From Nocardioides sp. YR527 (GTDB lineage Bacteria; Actinomycetota; Actinomycetes; Propionibacteriales; Nocardioidaceae), in assembly GCF_900101045.1 (NCBI RefSeq), contig NZ_FNFN01000010.1, forward strand, positions 62,001 to 126,000: a stretch of DNA of 64,000 nt, written 5' to 3'. Within the stretch, counting starts at the first letter, position 1; each line of letters starts with the position of its first letter. This document shows positions 40,537-49,444 of this stretch, piece by piece. Below the pieces are notes generated by a model. It had not been told where the DNA came from, did not search any database, and was given only the letters and a program-made list of their open reading frames with translations. The translations under genes and the position numbers were made by a program.

Positions 40537-41287
40537 GGTGGTCCTTTCTGGCCAGTTGCCTGTCGTGGAGGTGGGTGATCAGGACGGCGGCGGCGAACAG
40601 GGCCGACATCGGCGCGGCGACGAGGAACATCGACAGTACGTCCGCGGCCGGTGTCACCAGTGCGCTGAACAGGACGATGACGACCACGATGGCGCGCCAG
40701 CTGCGCCGCAGCGTGCTCGAGGGGAGCAGGCCGAGCAGGTTGAGCACGACCACGAAGACCGGCAGCACGAACGCGACCCCGATGGCGAGGACCATCTTCA
40801 TCACGAAGTCGACGTAGTAGCCGGCGTTGAGGATGGTGCTGTCCTCGGTGGAGGAGAAGCCGGCGAGCATCTCGACCATGTGTGGGAAGAGCAGGAAGCC
40901 GAACGCGCAGCCGGCGGCGAAGAGCGGGAGCGCCGCGGCGAGGAACCCGAAGGTGTATCTCTTCTCGCGCCGGGTCAGACCCGGGGTGACGTACGCGAAG
41001 AGCTCGGCCAGCCAGATCGGGCTGGAGAGGATCACGCCGGTGAAGAGCGCGATCTTGAGCTTGAGGTCGAAGGCACCGGTGACGGTGTCGTAGTTGAGGC
41101 TGGCGTCCTGGGACTGCGCGATCTGCTCGATCGGCGAGCGCAGGACCTCCAGGATCTGGTCGGAGAGCCAGAAGCCGACGACCACACCGACGAGGAGCGC
41201 CACCGCCGCCCGGATCCCACGCCTGCTCGCCTCGCGTAGGTGGCCGGCGACCGGCATGGTTCCCCGTGCGACGGTGGCCGTGGTCAT
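40517..41287 (-). CDS. tatC: TatC, Tat translocase
   Basis: 256 residues with six hydrophobic segments. HLREASRRGIRAAV matches the N-terminal HL.E.R motif of TatC, and FAYVTPGLTRREKRYT and FLLFPHMV are the conserved loops where Pro and Glu contact the signal peptide. It is the main docking subunit for twin-arginine signals. Starts with ATGA overlapping the tatA stop. Compared with a typical host TatC it is somewhat short (usual about 250-300). Gene order tatA-tatC-tatB is atypical. Confidence 0.88.
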   Translation of the reverse strand: MTTATVARGTMPVAGHLREASRRGIRAAVALLVGVVVGFWLSDQILEVLRSPIEQIAQSQDASLNYDTVTGAFDLKLKIALFTGVILSSPIWLAELFAYVTPGLTRREKRYTFGFLAAALPLFAAGCAFGFLLFPHMVEMLAGFSSTEDSTILNAGYYVDFVMKMVLAIGVAFVLPVFVVVLNLLGLLPSSTLRRSWRAIVVVIVLFSALVTPAADVLSMFLVAAPMSALFAAAVLITHLHDRQLARKDHHVRSEL

Positions 41288-41478
41288 GACGCCCTGCGGT
41301 CAGCCACGGCCTCGACCGTGGCGGCCTGCGGCTCGGCGGCGTCGTGGGTCTCGTCCTTGAGGATGCGTACGGACTGGCCGACGCTCCGGGCCAGTGCCGG
41401 CAGCTTCGCCGAGCCGAAGACGAGCAGGATGATGGCGAGGATGACGAGGGCGTGCCAGCCCGTGAGGTTCTGCAACAT
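41284..41478 (-). CDS. tatA: TatA, Tat translocase pore subunit
   Basis: 64 residues. One N-terminal helix (LTGWHALVILAIILLVFGSA), the FG hinge, the KLPALARSVGQSVRIL amphipathic helix and a charged tail (DETHDAAE) are all diagnostic for TatA. AAGGAG lies seven bases from the ATG. It is placed between the dioxygenase-like lipoprotein (stop 41505) and tatC, overlapping tatC by four bases. First tat gene of the operon. Confidence 0.9.
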   Translation of the reverse strand: MLQNLTGWHALVILAIILLVFGSAKLPALARSVGQSVRILKDETHDAAEPQAATVEAVADRRAS

Positions 41479-41504
41479 GGTGTTCTCCTTGGTCGGTTGT
41501 CGGG

Positions 41505-42500
41505 TCAGTTGGACGGCATCTCGGGCGGCGTTCCGCCTTCGCCGCCCTGGGGCGGAGCGCCGCCCTCGCCGCCACCGCCGCCGGGAGCGGCGCCCATGGC
41601 GGCCTCGGTGGTCGTGTCGACGGCGACCGCGAGCGAACCGGTGTAACCGGACTCCGCGTCGCCCTCGAACGTGCCCATCTCCAGCTCGTAGCCGTCGCTG
41701 AAGACGTTGTCGGTGTCGAGCGAGACCTGCGACATGTTGTCCGCCGAGCCGTCGTAGGTGTCGAGCTCGTAGATCGGGGTCAGCATGTCCTCGGGGAACG
41801 CCACCTGAGAGGTCGCGATCGCGTTCTCACCGGTGGTCGCCGAGTCGGCGTCGGGGTAGACCTCGAAGTGCATGTGCGTCCAGCGGCCGGAGTAGCAGCC
41901 GGGGACGATGGTCTTGAAGGTCACCTGACCGTTCGCATCGGCGACCTGGACCCCGCGGAGGTACGTCTCGTCCTCGACGCCCTCGGAGTACATCGAGTAC
42001 TGGCCCTGGGCGTCGCACTGCCACAGGTAGACCGCGACGCCTTCGAAGGCCGCGTTGTCGTTGGCCATGTCCGTCACGGTGAAGGTGAACTCGAGCGGCA
42101 CCCCGTCGACGGTCGTGCCGCCGTCCAGGCTGGAGGTGATGTCGCTGCGTACGATCCCGGACTCGGTCAGCACGTTGGTGCCGTTGGTCCCGTCGGCCGG
42201 GTAGGGGCCGTTGGTCTCCTGCGGGATCTCGCCGTCGGAGGTCGTCGACGTCGTCGACCCCTCCGCGCCGGACCCCGAGGAGGTCGACCCCGAGCTCGAC
42301 GAGCTCGTGGACCCACAAGCGGCCAGGGCAGCGGCCCCGACGCCTACCCCGACGAGTCCGAGGACCCGGCGCCGGGTCAGCAGCGTCGAGATGTCGAAGC
42401 CGGCACCCTGGTCGACCACCTCCTCCTCGGGGCGGGCCAGCAGGCGACCTTCATAGGCAGGGCCTTCAGGGGTGTTCTCGGGTTCGGGTACGCGGCTCAT
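41505..42500 (-). CDS. Tat-exported lipoprotein of the intradiol dioxygenase type
   Basis: 331 residues. A long 42-residue n-region is followed by twin arginines (RRRVLGLVGVGVG, Arg43-Arg45) and lipobox Cys62 (LAAC), so it should be a Tat-exported lipoprotein. After a Ser/Gly-rich linker the protein has TNGPYPAD, a beta-sandwich and CYSGRWTHMHFEVYPD, the Tyr/His cluster of intradiol ring-cleavage dioxygenases that binds Fe(III). The C-terminus is a Gly/Glu/Pro-rich tail (about 300-331). Clear AAGGAG before the ATG. First gene of the Tat operon. Iron-binding residues appear intact but aromatic-ring cleavage is not shown. Confidence 0.8.
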   Translation of the reverse strand: MSRVPEPENTPEGPAYEGRLLARPEEEVVDQGAGFDISTLLTRRRVLGLVGVGVGAAALAACGSTSSSSSGSTSSGSGAEGSTTSTTSDGEIPQETNGPYPADGTNGTNVLTESGIVRSDITSSLDGGTTVDGVPLEFTFTVTDMANDNAAFEGVAVYLWQCDAQGQYSMYSEGVEDETYLRGVQVADANGQVTFKTIVPGCYSGRWTHMHFEVYPDADSATTGENAIATSQVAFPEDMLTPIYELDTYDGSADNMSQVSLDTDNVFSDGYELEMGTFEGDAESGYTGSLAVAVDTTTEAAMGAAPGGGGGEGGAPPQGGEGGTPPEMPSN

Positions 42501-42611
42501 GTCATCTCCTTGACGTTGGGCTTTGCTGCGATGACCCTGACTCTGGCGTCCTGGTCAGTGAGGACCATCTGTCCCGCCTGTGAGGTTGCTTTGAGATTTC
42601 GCCGGGGGCGT

Positions 42612-42810
42612 GTGCGGATGGGACCGAGCGGCTTGGGTGCCTGACTGGGTGGCGTAGGGCGGGTGGGGCTGAGTGGCTGTTCGGGTTGGGAGATTTAAAA
42701 GACCAGGGTGTTTGGGCTGGGTGCCGTACGGGTGTCTTGCGGACTTCCAGCATCGGTCTGGGTTTCGTCGGGATACCTGTCCCTGTCTGGGTTTGGAGAG
42801 GTACGTCGGG
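42612..42810 (+). repeat. Left arm of inverted repeat
   Basis: Runs from GTGCGGATGG at 42612 to GTACGTCGGG at 42810. The strongest identity to the right arm is in the inner two thirds (42661-42780). It contains no ORF of its own that looks coding. The 461-bp gap 42501-42962 otherwise holds an AT-richer leader (42811-42962) and the promoter of the Tat operon (42501-42611). Confidence 0.85.
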
Positions 42811-42962
42811 GTCTGCTCAAACGGGATCGTATCTTCTCTCATAAAAAGCAGATTTTCGTGGATTCTTGAGATTCGCTTATTGTTCAAAAATGCACTCTGA
42901 ACTGCGCAAATGTGGTCTGAATGGGCTATGCATAATCATGCTTAGAATGGTAGATTCGATGC

Positions 42963-44291
42963 ATGAAATCAGTCGCTGACACCGGGTCCTCGCCTGAATT
43001 GTTAGCCGAAGTGCGGGCGGCTCGTGTGGCTGAGGATCAAGCGGGCCGTGACACCTTGATCCTCGCTGCGAAGTACGCCGCGGCGAACGTGGTGGAGACC
43101 GTTGGCGAGGCAGCGGTGCTGGAGGTCGACACCTACGGGGATCGGGCGGTGATGCTGACCGGGTCGGGGGCGCCGATGATCTCGGAGGCGGCGGTGATCG
43201 AGTTCGCCGCGGTGCTGGGCTACTCGACCTACTCCGGCCGGAAGTACCTCGCCGACGCGGTCGAGCTGGCCTGGCGGCTGCCCCGCACGTGGGTCAGGAT
43301 CCTCGACGGCACGTTGGCCGGGTGGCGGGCCCGTCGGGTCGCCGAGATCACCCGCCACCTCGATCCGGAGGTCGCGGGCTGGGTCGACACCCAAGTCGCT
43401 GCCCATGCCCACAAGATCGGTCCTGCTCAGCTGGAACGGACCGTGAAGGAAGCCGCGGCCCTGTTCGAGCCCGACCTGACCGCCGCGATCGCAGCGGAAG
43501 CCGTCGACTACCGACGCTGCGATATCGGGACCGATCCTTCGCTGTTCCTACCCTCGGTCGGCGCCGAGCAGGGCCAAGCCGCCGGCGCGACCGCGGAGGT
43601 CACCGCGACGCTCGATGTGGCCGACGCGCTCGACCTCGAGGCTGCGGTCGCCGCCATCGCCCACGGTCTTCTCGACCACGACACCACCGCCGACCTGTCC
43701 CTCGATGCCCGTCGTGCTGCCGCGCTCGGGATCCTGGGTCGCGCCTACACCACCGGGGCCAGTGGCGACCTTCCCGGCAAAGGCCGGGTGGTCGACCTAA
43801 AGATCCACACCGACACCCGTGACCTGGCCACCACCGGCCTGATCCGGATCGGCAACACCCGAGGGCTGGCCACCATCGAACAGCTCGACCGCTGGGCCGG
43901 AATGCCCGGGGTGGTCGTCAGGCCGGTAGTGGTGGTCGACCTGAACGAGGAGATCTCGACCGAGGCCTACACCCCGACCCGGCGACTGAGGGCCCAGGTC
44001 GAGCTCATCGATCAGACCTGCGCCTTCCCCGGCTGCAGCGTGAAGGCCGAGAGCTGCGACCTCGACCACCGGGTTCCCTATGTCGAGGGTGGGAAGACCA
44101 CCACGTCGAACCTGACTTGCCTGTGCCGACGGCACCACCGCGCCAAGACCCATCTCGGCTGGACCTACGAACGCCTCGCTCCGGGCCGCTACCGATGGCG
44201 TTCCCCGAACGGCTACAGGTTCCTCACCGGCCCCGACGGCACCACAGACGTCAGCGGAATCAGCGACGTCGCCCGCAGCACCGCTGCTTGA
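42963..44291 (+). CDS. DUF222-HNH endonuclease (13E12-repeat family), copy 2
   Basis: 442 residues. DUF222 helical domain (residues about 10-330) and an intact C-terminal HNH: CAFPGCSVKAESCDLDHRVP, then NLTCLCRRHHRAKTHLGW, with CxxC-like pair, DH and the final C/HH ligands. The gene is centred between the inverted repeats. Its start (ATG 42963) is next to several -10-like words (TAGAATG, TATGCATAAT) in a locally AT-rich leader. Compared with copy 1, only the HNH and DUF222 core patterns are shared, so the two are old paralogues. Expected to cut DNA; biological role unknown. Confidence 0.85.
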   Translation: MKSVADTGSSPELLAEVRAARVAEDQAGRDTLILAAKYAAANVVETVGEAAVLEVDTYGDRAVMLTGSGAPMISEAAVIEFAAVLGYSTYSGRKYLADAVELAWRLPRTWVRILDGTLAGWRARRVAEITRHLDPEVAGWVDTQVAAHAHKIGPAQLERTVKEAAALFEPDLTAAIAAEAVDYRRCDIGTDPSLFLPSVGAEQGQAAGATAEVTATLDVADALDLEAAVAAIAHGLLDHDTTADLSLDARRAAALGILGRAYTTGASGDLPGKGRVVDLKIHTDTRDLATTGLIRIGNTRGLATIEQLDRWAGMPGVVVRPVVVVDLNEEISTEAYTPTRRLRAQVELIDQTCAFPGCSVKAESCDLDHRVPYVEGGKTTTSNLTCLCRRHHRAKTHLGWTYERLAPGRYRWRSPNGYRFLTGPDGTTDVSGISDVARSTAA

Positions 44292-44322
44292 CCACCGCAC
44301 AACAGCCCTAGGCGGCGTACCT

Positions 44323-44520
44323 CCCGACGTACGTCTGAAAGCCCGGACATGGACAGGTATCCCGACGAAACCAAGACCGATGCTGGAAGTCCGCAAGACA
44401 CTCGAACGGCACCCAGGCCAAACACCCTGGTCTTTGAATCTCCCAACCCGGACAGGCACTCGGCCCCACCCGCCCTACGGCAGCCAGTCAGGCACCCAGG
44501 CCGCTCAGTCGCGTGCCCAC
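44323..44520 (-). repeat. Right arm of inverted repeat
   Basis: Reverse complement of the left arm, from CCCGACGTAC (44323) to GTGCCCAC (44520), about 88% identical. It begins 31 bp after the HNH stop codon, so a transcript through it would pair with the left arm if transcription started left of it. Confidence 0.85.
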
Positions 44521-44529
44521 ACGGGGTGA

Positions 44530-44778
44530 TCAACCGATGGAAGGACGCGGCCCAGCCAAGAGCTGCTCGGCCTGCTCCTTGGACAGCTTCGAGGCGTAGC
44601 CGCAGTAGGTGCAGTCCATCCGGCGCGACTTGCTGACCGGGAAGAGCGGGATGAAGAAGAGGGTGAACTTGTTGACGACCTCGAACAGGCGATGGGCGGC
44701 CTGCTGGCGGCAGTGGGGACAGACCAGCGAGAGCGTGGCCAGCAGACGCGTGTAGGCCTTGAGCCCGAAGATGATCAT
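44530..44778 (-). CDS. Zinc-ribbon family protein (82 aa)
   Basis: 82 residues. Two CxxC pairs, LVCPHCRQQAAHRLFEVVNK and MDCTYCGYASKL, form a zinc ribbon of the small bacterial type; the middle is hydrophobic (FTLFFIPLFPVSKSR). Function unknown. It follows the amidohydrolase stop by 21 bp on the same strand and could be cotranscribed with the pot operon. It is not near ribosomal or RNA polymerase genes. Confidence 0.7.
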   Translation of the reverse strand: MIIFGLKAYTRLLATLSLVCPHCRQQAAHRLFEVVNKFTLFFIPLFPVSKSRRMDCTYCGYASKLSKEQAEQLLAGPRPSIG

Positions 44779-44799
44779 GCCGACGAGTCTTGCACGCGC

Positions 44800-46443
44800 T
44801 CAGCGGCGGTGGACCTCGCGGCCGTCTGCGTACGTGTGGGTGACCCGGGTCCGGGCGAGGACGGTGGTGTCGTCGTCGAGGATGTCGTGGTCGACGACGA
44901 CCAGGTCGGCTGCGTACCCGGTCTCGATCCGGCCGGTGGAGTCCTCCAGGCGGTTCAGGTGGGCCGTGCCGGTGGTGTAGCCGGCGAGGGCCTCGGCGAC
45001 CGTCAGCGCCTCCTCGGGCAGCAGCGGGGCGGCGTCCGCGGGCTGGTCGGGGGAGCGGCGGTTGACGGCGACGTGCATGCCGAGCAGCGGTGCCGGGTCG
45101 GAGACCGGCCAGTCGCTCCCGCACGCGATCCGGGCACCCGTACGCAGCAGCGACCCGAACACATAGTGCTGCTCGCGCGCGGCCGGTGCCAGGAACGGCA
45201 GGGTCAGCACCTCCACCGCCTCGTCCCGGCACGCCCACAGCGGCTGGATGTTGGCGGTGACCTCGAGCGCGGCGAAGCGGGCGACATCGGACCGGGAGAC
45301 GACCTGGATGTGGGCCAGATGGTGCCGCAGCCCGCTGGCCCCGTTGACCGCACGCGCGTGCTCGATCGCGTCCAGGCTGTCGCGGACGGCCCGGTCGCCG
45401 AGCGCGTGGATGTGCGCCTGGAACCCATGGGCGTCCAGGGCCGCGACGTAGGCGGCCAGGGCGTCGGCCGGGATGAAGGAGAGCCCGCGGTTGTCGGTGA
45501 GGTGACCGTGGGAGTCGAGGTAGGGGTCGAGCATCGCGGCCGTGTGGGTCTCGCAGACGCCGTCCTGCATCAGCTTCACGCTGGCCGCGTCCAGCCCCGC
45601 CTGTGCGGCGAGAGCCCGGCGTGAGATCAGCTCGGGCAACTGCTCCACGCCGCGGTCGCGGTCCCACCACTGGGCGAGGACGACCTTCGCGGTGAGCGCG
45701 CCGGAGTCGTTGGCGGCGATGTAGGTCGGCAGCGAGTCCGGCATGCCGAGACCCTCGCCGACCAGCGCGTCCTGCCAGCCCACGATGCCGACGGAGTTGA
45801 GATGGCGCTGCGCGGTGAGCAGTGCCTCGGTCAGGTCGCGGGAGGTCGGCGTCGGCACCAGCGAGCCGACCAGCGCCATCGCGCCCTCGTGCAGCGCGCC
45901 GGTGGGCCGCCCGGCGGCGTCCCGCTCGATGCGCCCGTCGGCGGGGTCGGGCGTGCGGGCATCGATGCCGGCGATCTCGAGCGCGCGGCTGTTCACCCAG
46001 GCGGAGTGGTGGTCGCGGTTGGGCAGGAAGACCGGCCGGTCGGGAAGGAGCCGGTCGAGGGGCTCGGCGCTCGGCACCCCACCTGGGAAGGAGTCCATCG
46101 ACCAGCCACCGCCGGTGACCCAGGCGCGTCCGGGGTGAGCCGCGGCGTAGGACGCGATGGCGTCCAGGTAGCCCTCGAGCGTCGAGAGACCGGTCAGGTC
46201 GCACTGGTTCATCTCCAGCCCGGCCTGGATCGGGTGCACGTGGGAGTCGTGGAAGGCGGGCAGGACCCACCTGCCGTCGAGCTCCTCGACCACCGTCTCA
46301 GGACCGGCCAGGGCGTCGAGGTCCTCGCCGATGGCCGCGATCCGCCCACCCTGGACCGCGAGCGTCACCTCCGACCAGCATCCCGAGCGCAGCACCCGGC
46401 CACCGCGCAGCAGCAGGTCCGCCGGGACGACGGGACCGCCCAT
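44800..46443 (-). CDS. Amidohydrolase-family protein (YtcJ/NfdA-like)
   Basis: 547 residues. Metal site HDSHVHPIQAG near residue 66, a Lys-rich central part with VKLMQDGV, HIHALGDRA, AHIQ and the final ACGSDWPV aspartate, the pattern of the exoenzyme-type N-acyl-amino or formamide amidohydrolases (amidohydro_3). Hydrolyses an amide or related bond in a small molecule. It starts 13 bases after the potC stop, thus probably expressed with the polyamine-type ABC transporter. A role in breaking down an imported N-acyl amine is inferred. Confidence 0.85.
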   Translation of the reverse strand: MGGPVVPADLLLRGGRVLRSGCWSEVTLAVQGGRIAAIGEDLDALAGPETVVEELDGRWVLPAFHDSHVHPIQAGLEMNQCDLTGLSTLEGYLDAIASYAAAHPGRAWVTGGGWSMDSFPGGVPSAEPLDRLLPDRPVFLPNRDHHSAWVNSRALEIAGIDARTPDPADGRIERDAAGRPTGALHEGAMALVGSLVPTPTSRDLTEALLTAQRHLNSVGIVGWQDALVGEGLGMPDSLPTYIAANDSGALTAKVVLAQWWDRDRGVEQLPELISRRALAAQAGLDAASVKLMQDGVCETHTAAMLDPYLDSHGHLTDNRGLSFIPADALAAYVAALDAHGFQAHIHALGDRAVRDSLDAIEHARAVNGASGLRHHLAHIQVVSRSDVARFAALEVTANIQPLWACRDEAVEVLTLPFLAPAAREQHYVFGSLLRTGARIACGSDWPVSDPAPLLGMHVAVNRRSPDQPADAAPLLPEEALTVAEALAGYTTGTAHLNRLEDSTGRIETGYAADLVVVDHDILDDDTTVLARTRVTHTYADGREVHRR

Positions 46444-46456
46444 CAGTCGACGGCCA

Positions 46457-47290
46457 TCAGTTGACGGCCATGGTGTCGGTGACCGAGGAGCCCGAGCGCT
46501 TGAGCACGAGCGCCACCAGGCCGAGGACCAGGAGCGTGAGGACCAACAGGATCGTGGAGACCGCGGCGATCTCGGGCTTGAGACCGGAGCGGACCGAGGA
46601 GAGCACGTAGACGGGCCACGAGGTCGTGCCGGAGACGTTGATGAACGAGGAGATCACCGTGTTGTCGAGGCTCAGCGTGAAGGCCAGCAGCCCACCGGCC
46701 AGCACCGCCGGCCCGACCAGCGGGAGCGTGACCTTGAAGAAGGTCGTGACAGGGCGCGCATAGAGATCCGCCGAGGCCTCCTCCAACGACGCGTCCAGCC
46801 CGACCAGGCGCGCCCGGACGATATAGGTGACGACCGCGGTCGCGAAGAGCGAATGCCCGATCACGAGGCGTACGTAGCCGTTGTTGAACGGCAGCAGCGA
46901 CCAGTCCTGCCCGAGCGTCACGAACCAGGGGAGCAGCGCGATGCCGTCGACGATCTCGGGCGTCACCGAGACCAGCAGCAACAGCAGCGTGAACGGGCCC
47001 GCCCAACGGCCCGGGAACCGTGCCGTCGCCATCCCGGCCAGGGTGCCGAGCGCGCACGCCAGGAGCGCGGCGATCACGGCGGTCTGGAGGGAGACGGCGA
47101 CGGTGTGACGTACGGTCGGCCGCTCGATGATCGCCTTGAACGGCTCCAGGCTGAAGCCGTCCCAGGCGGTCAGCAGTCGGCCGCCGTTGAAGGAGTAGAT
47201 GCCGATCACGATGATCGGGGCGAACAGGAAGAGGAAGACCAGCGTGGTCCACGCGCCGAGCGCGAGATTGGTGCCGGAGGGCCTGCTCAT
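46457..47290 (-). CDS. potC: Polyamine-type ABC permease PotC
   Basis: 277 residues with six hydrophobic segments and the EAA loop LDASLEEASADLYARPVTTF that docks the ATPase. Closest to PotC in pattern (spermidine/putrescine importer inner subunit). ATG at 47290 overlaps the potB stop. A longer in-frame ORF lies inside potB and is not used. Substrate assignment as polyamine follows from the family and the PotD partner, but other cationic amines are possible. Confidence 0.85.
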   Translation of the reverse strand: MSRPSGTNLALGAWTTLVFLFLFAPIIVIGIYSFNGGRLLTAWDGFSLEPFKAIIERPTVRHTVAVSLQTAVIAALLACALGTLAGMATARFPGRWAGPFTLLLLLVSVTPEIVDGIALLPWFVTLGQDWSLLPFNNGYVRLVIGHSLFATAVVTYIVRARLVGLDASLEEASADLYARPVTTFFKVTLPLVGPAVLAGGLLAFTLSLDNTVISSFINVSGTTSWPVYVLSSVRSGLKPEIAAVSTILLVLTLLVLGLVALVLKRSGSSVTDTMAVN

Positions 47291-48246
47291 GCGGTCACCA
47301 CCTCCTGGGTGTGCGGCCTCGTGTCCGGAGGCGGGACGGTTCCGATGACCAGCTTGCTGCGTCTGTGCAGGAGCCATCCCACGCACCACATCAGGGCGAT
47401 GGCGATGACGACGATGAGCATGGTGAGCAGGATGAGGACGACCGCCATGGCCGAGCCCAGCGCCCAGTTCTGCGCGGTCAGGAACTGGCTGGCGATCAGC
47501 GATCCGACCATCGTGCCCTTCGCGCCGCCGAGGACCGCCGGGGTGACGTAGTCGCCCATCATCGGGATGAAGACCAAGATGATGCCGGCGATGATGCCGG
47601 GCCGCGCCAACGGCAGCGTGACCTGGAAGAACGTACGCAACCGGTCGGCGCCGAGGTCCTTGGACGCCTCGCCGAGCGCGCTGTCGACGCGGTCGAAGGC
47701 GACGTACATCGGCAGGATCATCAGCGGCAGGTAGTTGTAGATCAGACCCAGCAGCACCGCACCGCGGGTGTTGAGCAGGTCGTGCGGGTCGGCGACCAGG
47801 CCGACGTCGGTCAGGAACCCGGCCAGGGCCCCCTCCGAGGACAGGATCACCTTCCAGCCGATCGTCCGGATCAGGAACGAGGTCCAGTAGGGGACCATCA
47901 CCAGCGCGACCAGCAGCCCGCGCCGGTGCGCGGGGACCTTCATCGCCATGAAGTACGCAGCCGGCAACGCGATCAGCAGGCAGGCGATCGTCCCCAGCAC
48001 GCTCATCCACAGCGTCGCCCGGAAGATCGTGAAGAAGGTCGGGCTGAACGCCTCGGCGTAGCGGTCCAGCGACATCACCGCGTTGCTGTGGGTGCCGAAC
48101 ATCCCGGGCTTCTCACCGAGGCTGAACCAGGCGATCTGCAGGAACGGCACCACGAAGAAGACCGTCAGCCACAGCCACGCCGGGACGGCGAGGACGAAAC
48201 CCGGAAGGCGCTTCGCCGCGCGTCTGGAATGGGCCTCGTCACGCAC
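47287..48246 (-). CDS. potB: Polyamine-type ABC permease PotB
   Basis: 319 residues, six hydrophobic helices, EAA loop SALGEASKDLGADRLRTFFQ. Starts with GTG (48246) overlapping the potD stop by eight bases and overlaps potC by four. Matches PotB in length and pattern. Forms the membrane channel together with PotC. Confidence 0.85.
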   Translation of the reverse strand: MRDEAHSRRAAKRLPGFVLAVPAWLWLTVFFVVPFLQIAWFSLGEKPGMFGTHSNAVMSLDRYAEAFSPTFFTIFRATLWMSVLGTIACLLIALPAAYFMAMKVPAHRRGLLVALVMVPYWTSFLIRTIGWKVILSSEGALAGFLTDVGLVADPHDLLNTRGAVLLGLIYNYLPLMILPMYVAFDRVDSALGEASKDLGADRLRTFFQVTLPLARPGIIAGIILVFIPMMGDYVTPAVLGGAKGTMVGSLIASQFLTAQNWALGSAMAVVLILLTMLIVVIAIALMWCVGWLLHRRSKLVIGTVPPPDTRPHTQEVVTA

Positions 48247-49444
48247 TGGCGGCGGCCTTCAGCTTGTCGTAGACCTCCGTACGCCGGTCCTGAGCCTCGT
48301 TGACGGCACCGTTCTTCATGGTGGCGAGCTGCTCGTCGGTGAAGAAGATCATCTCGGGCAGCTCGACCTTGCGCTCCGCGGCCATCTCCTCGATGCCGAG
48401 CGCGCCGGTGTTGTAGCCGATGTAGTCCATCTCCAGGAACGAGTTCTCCGGCTCCAGCACGTAGTCGAGGAACGCGTGCGCGGCCTCCGGGTGCGGTGCG
48501 CCGGTCGGGATGCACCAGTTGTCCATCCACAGCTCGGTCGTCGGGCCGGGCAGGACCCACTTCCAGCGGTCGGGCTGCTTGTGCTCGAGGATGCCGAGAC
48601 GGGAGTCGCCGTTCCAGTTCTGCATCAGCGCGAAGGTGTTCTGCTGCATCGCGCCGGTGGCCGGGTAGGAGTCGAAGCCGGCGATGTGCGGTGCCCACTT
48701 CTCGACCGCCTCGGCCTCGTAGGCGTCGTAGTCGGCCATGTCCTCGGTGTTCCAGTCGATGCCGTTGGCCCAGAAGTAGAGGCCCGCGACCCCCTGCGGG
48801 TCGTCGAGCAGCGAGGTCCTGCCCGAGGCCTCGTTCTGCATCGCGTCGATGAAGTCGTTCCAGGTCACCAGGTCGCGCTTGATCAGGGTGGTGTCGTAGA
48901 CGAACCCGGTGGTGCCCCAGCACTTGCACACCGAGTACTCGTTCTCCGGGTCCCAGTCCTGGCCGAGGAACTTCGGGTCCACCTTGGCCATGTTGGGGAT
49001 CAGGTCCTTGTTGAGCGGGACGATGATCTCGTTCTCGATCAGCTGCGGGATGTAGACCCCGGTCGGCACGACGATGTCGTAGCCGCTGGTGCCCTCGGCC
49101 GCGACCAGCTTCGAGATCAGCTCCTCGTTGGAGCCGTAGGAGTCGAGCGTCACCTTCGGACCGGTCTTGGCGAAGGAGTCGATCACCTCGGGGGAGTCGT
49201 AGTCGCCCCAGGTGTAGATCGACAGCGACTTCTCCATCGGTCCGCCGGTCGCGCCCGCGCCCGGCTCGACCGCGCTCGACGTCTCGCCGTCACCGGTGCC
49301 GCAGGCACTGAGCGCCACGCCTGCCCCGGCGAGGGCTGCCAGGCTCAGGAAGTGGCGCCGCGAGAGCTCCTGGCGGATCGCTCGCGCGCCGGCATGGCTG
49401 GCCAGGATGCGTACGTTGCCGCTCTTGTTGACAGGCTTGTTCAT
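48239..49444 (-). CDS. potD: Polyamine-type substrate-binding lipoprotein PotD
   Basis: 401 residues. Twin-arginine signal (LSRRHFLSLAALAGAGVALS) with lipobox ACG, so a Tat-exported lipoprotein. The fold has the PotD/PotF pattern SIYTWGDYDSPEVIDSFAK, YDIVVPTGVYIPQLI, MQNWNGDSRLG, WCIPTGAPHPEAA. Binds spermidine, putrescine or a related amine outside the membrane and passes it to PotBC. Its start overlaps the potA stop (ATGA). Confidence 0.9.
   Translation of the reverse strand: MNKPVNKSGNVRILASHAGARAIRQELSRRHFLSLAALAGAGVALSACGTGDGETSSAVEPGAGATGGPMEKSLSIYTWGDYDSPEVIDSFAKTGPKVTLDSYGSNEELISKLVAAEGTSGYDIVVPTGVYIPQLIENEIIVPLNKDLIPNMAKVDPKFLGQDWDPENEYSVCKCWGTTGFVYDTTLIKRDLVTWNDFIDAMQNEASGRTSLLDDPQGVAGLYFWANGIDWNTEDMADYDAYEAEAVEKWAPHIAGFDSYPATGAMQQNTFALMQNWNGDSRLGILEHKQPDRWKWVLPGPTTELWMDNWCIPTGAPHPEAAHAFLDYVLEPENSFLEMDYIGYNTGALGIEEMAAERKVELPEMIFFTDEQLATMKNGAVNEAQDRRTEVYDKLKAAASA

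Larger units (their letters stand above)
42612..44520. mobile_element. Candidate element: DUF222-HNH gene between about 200-bp inverted repeats
   Basis: The two arms (42612-42810 and 44323-44520) match in inverted orientation at about 176 of 199 aligned positions (88%, counted by hand) with a single-base indel. Only one gene lies between them. No other genes, target-site duplication or transposase motifs are visible. The element separates the Tat operon from the zinc-ribbon/pot region. Could be a mobile or selfish DNA unit, or the remains of one. Confidence 0.55.

Noticed and set aside
42501..42611. Riboswitch upstream of the Tat operon
   Set aside because: No recognisable aptamer pattern; only a normal RBS and possible promoter words.
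42555..42887. A minus-strand gene inside the left inverted repeat
   Set aside because: Pro/Thr/His-rich reading, no start signal, and the mirrored arm does not keep the frame.
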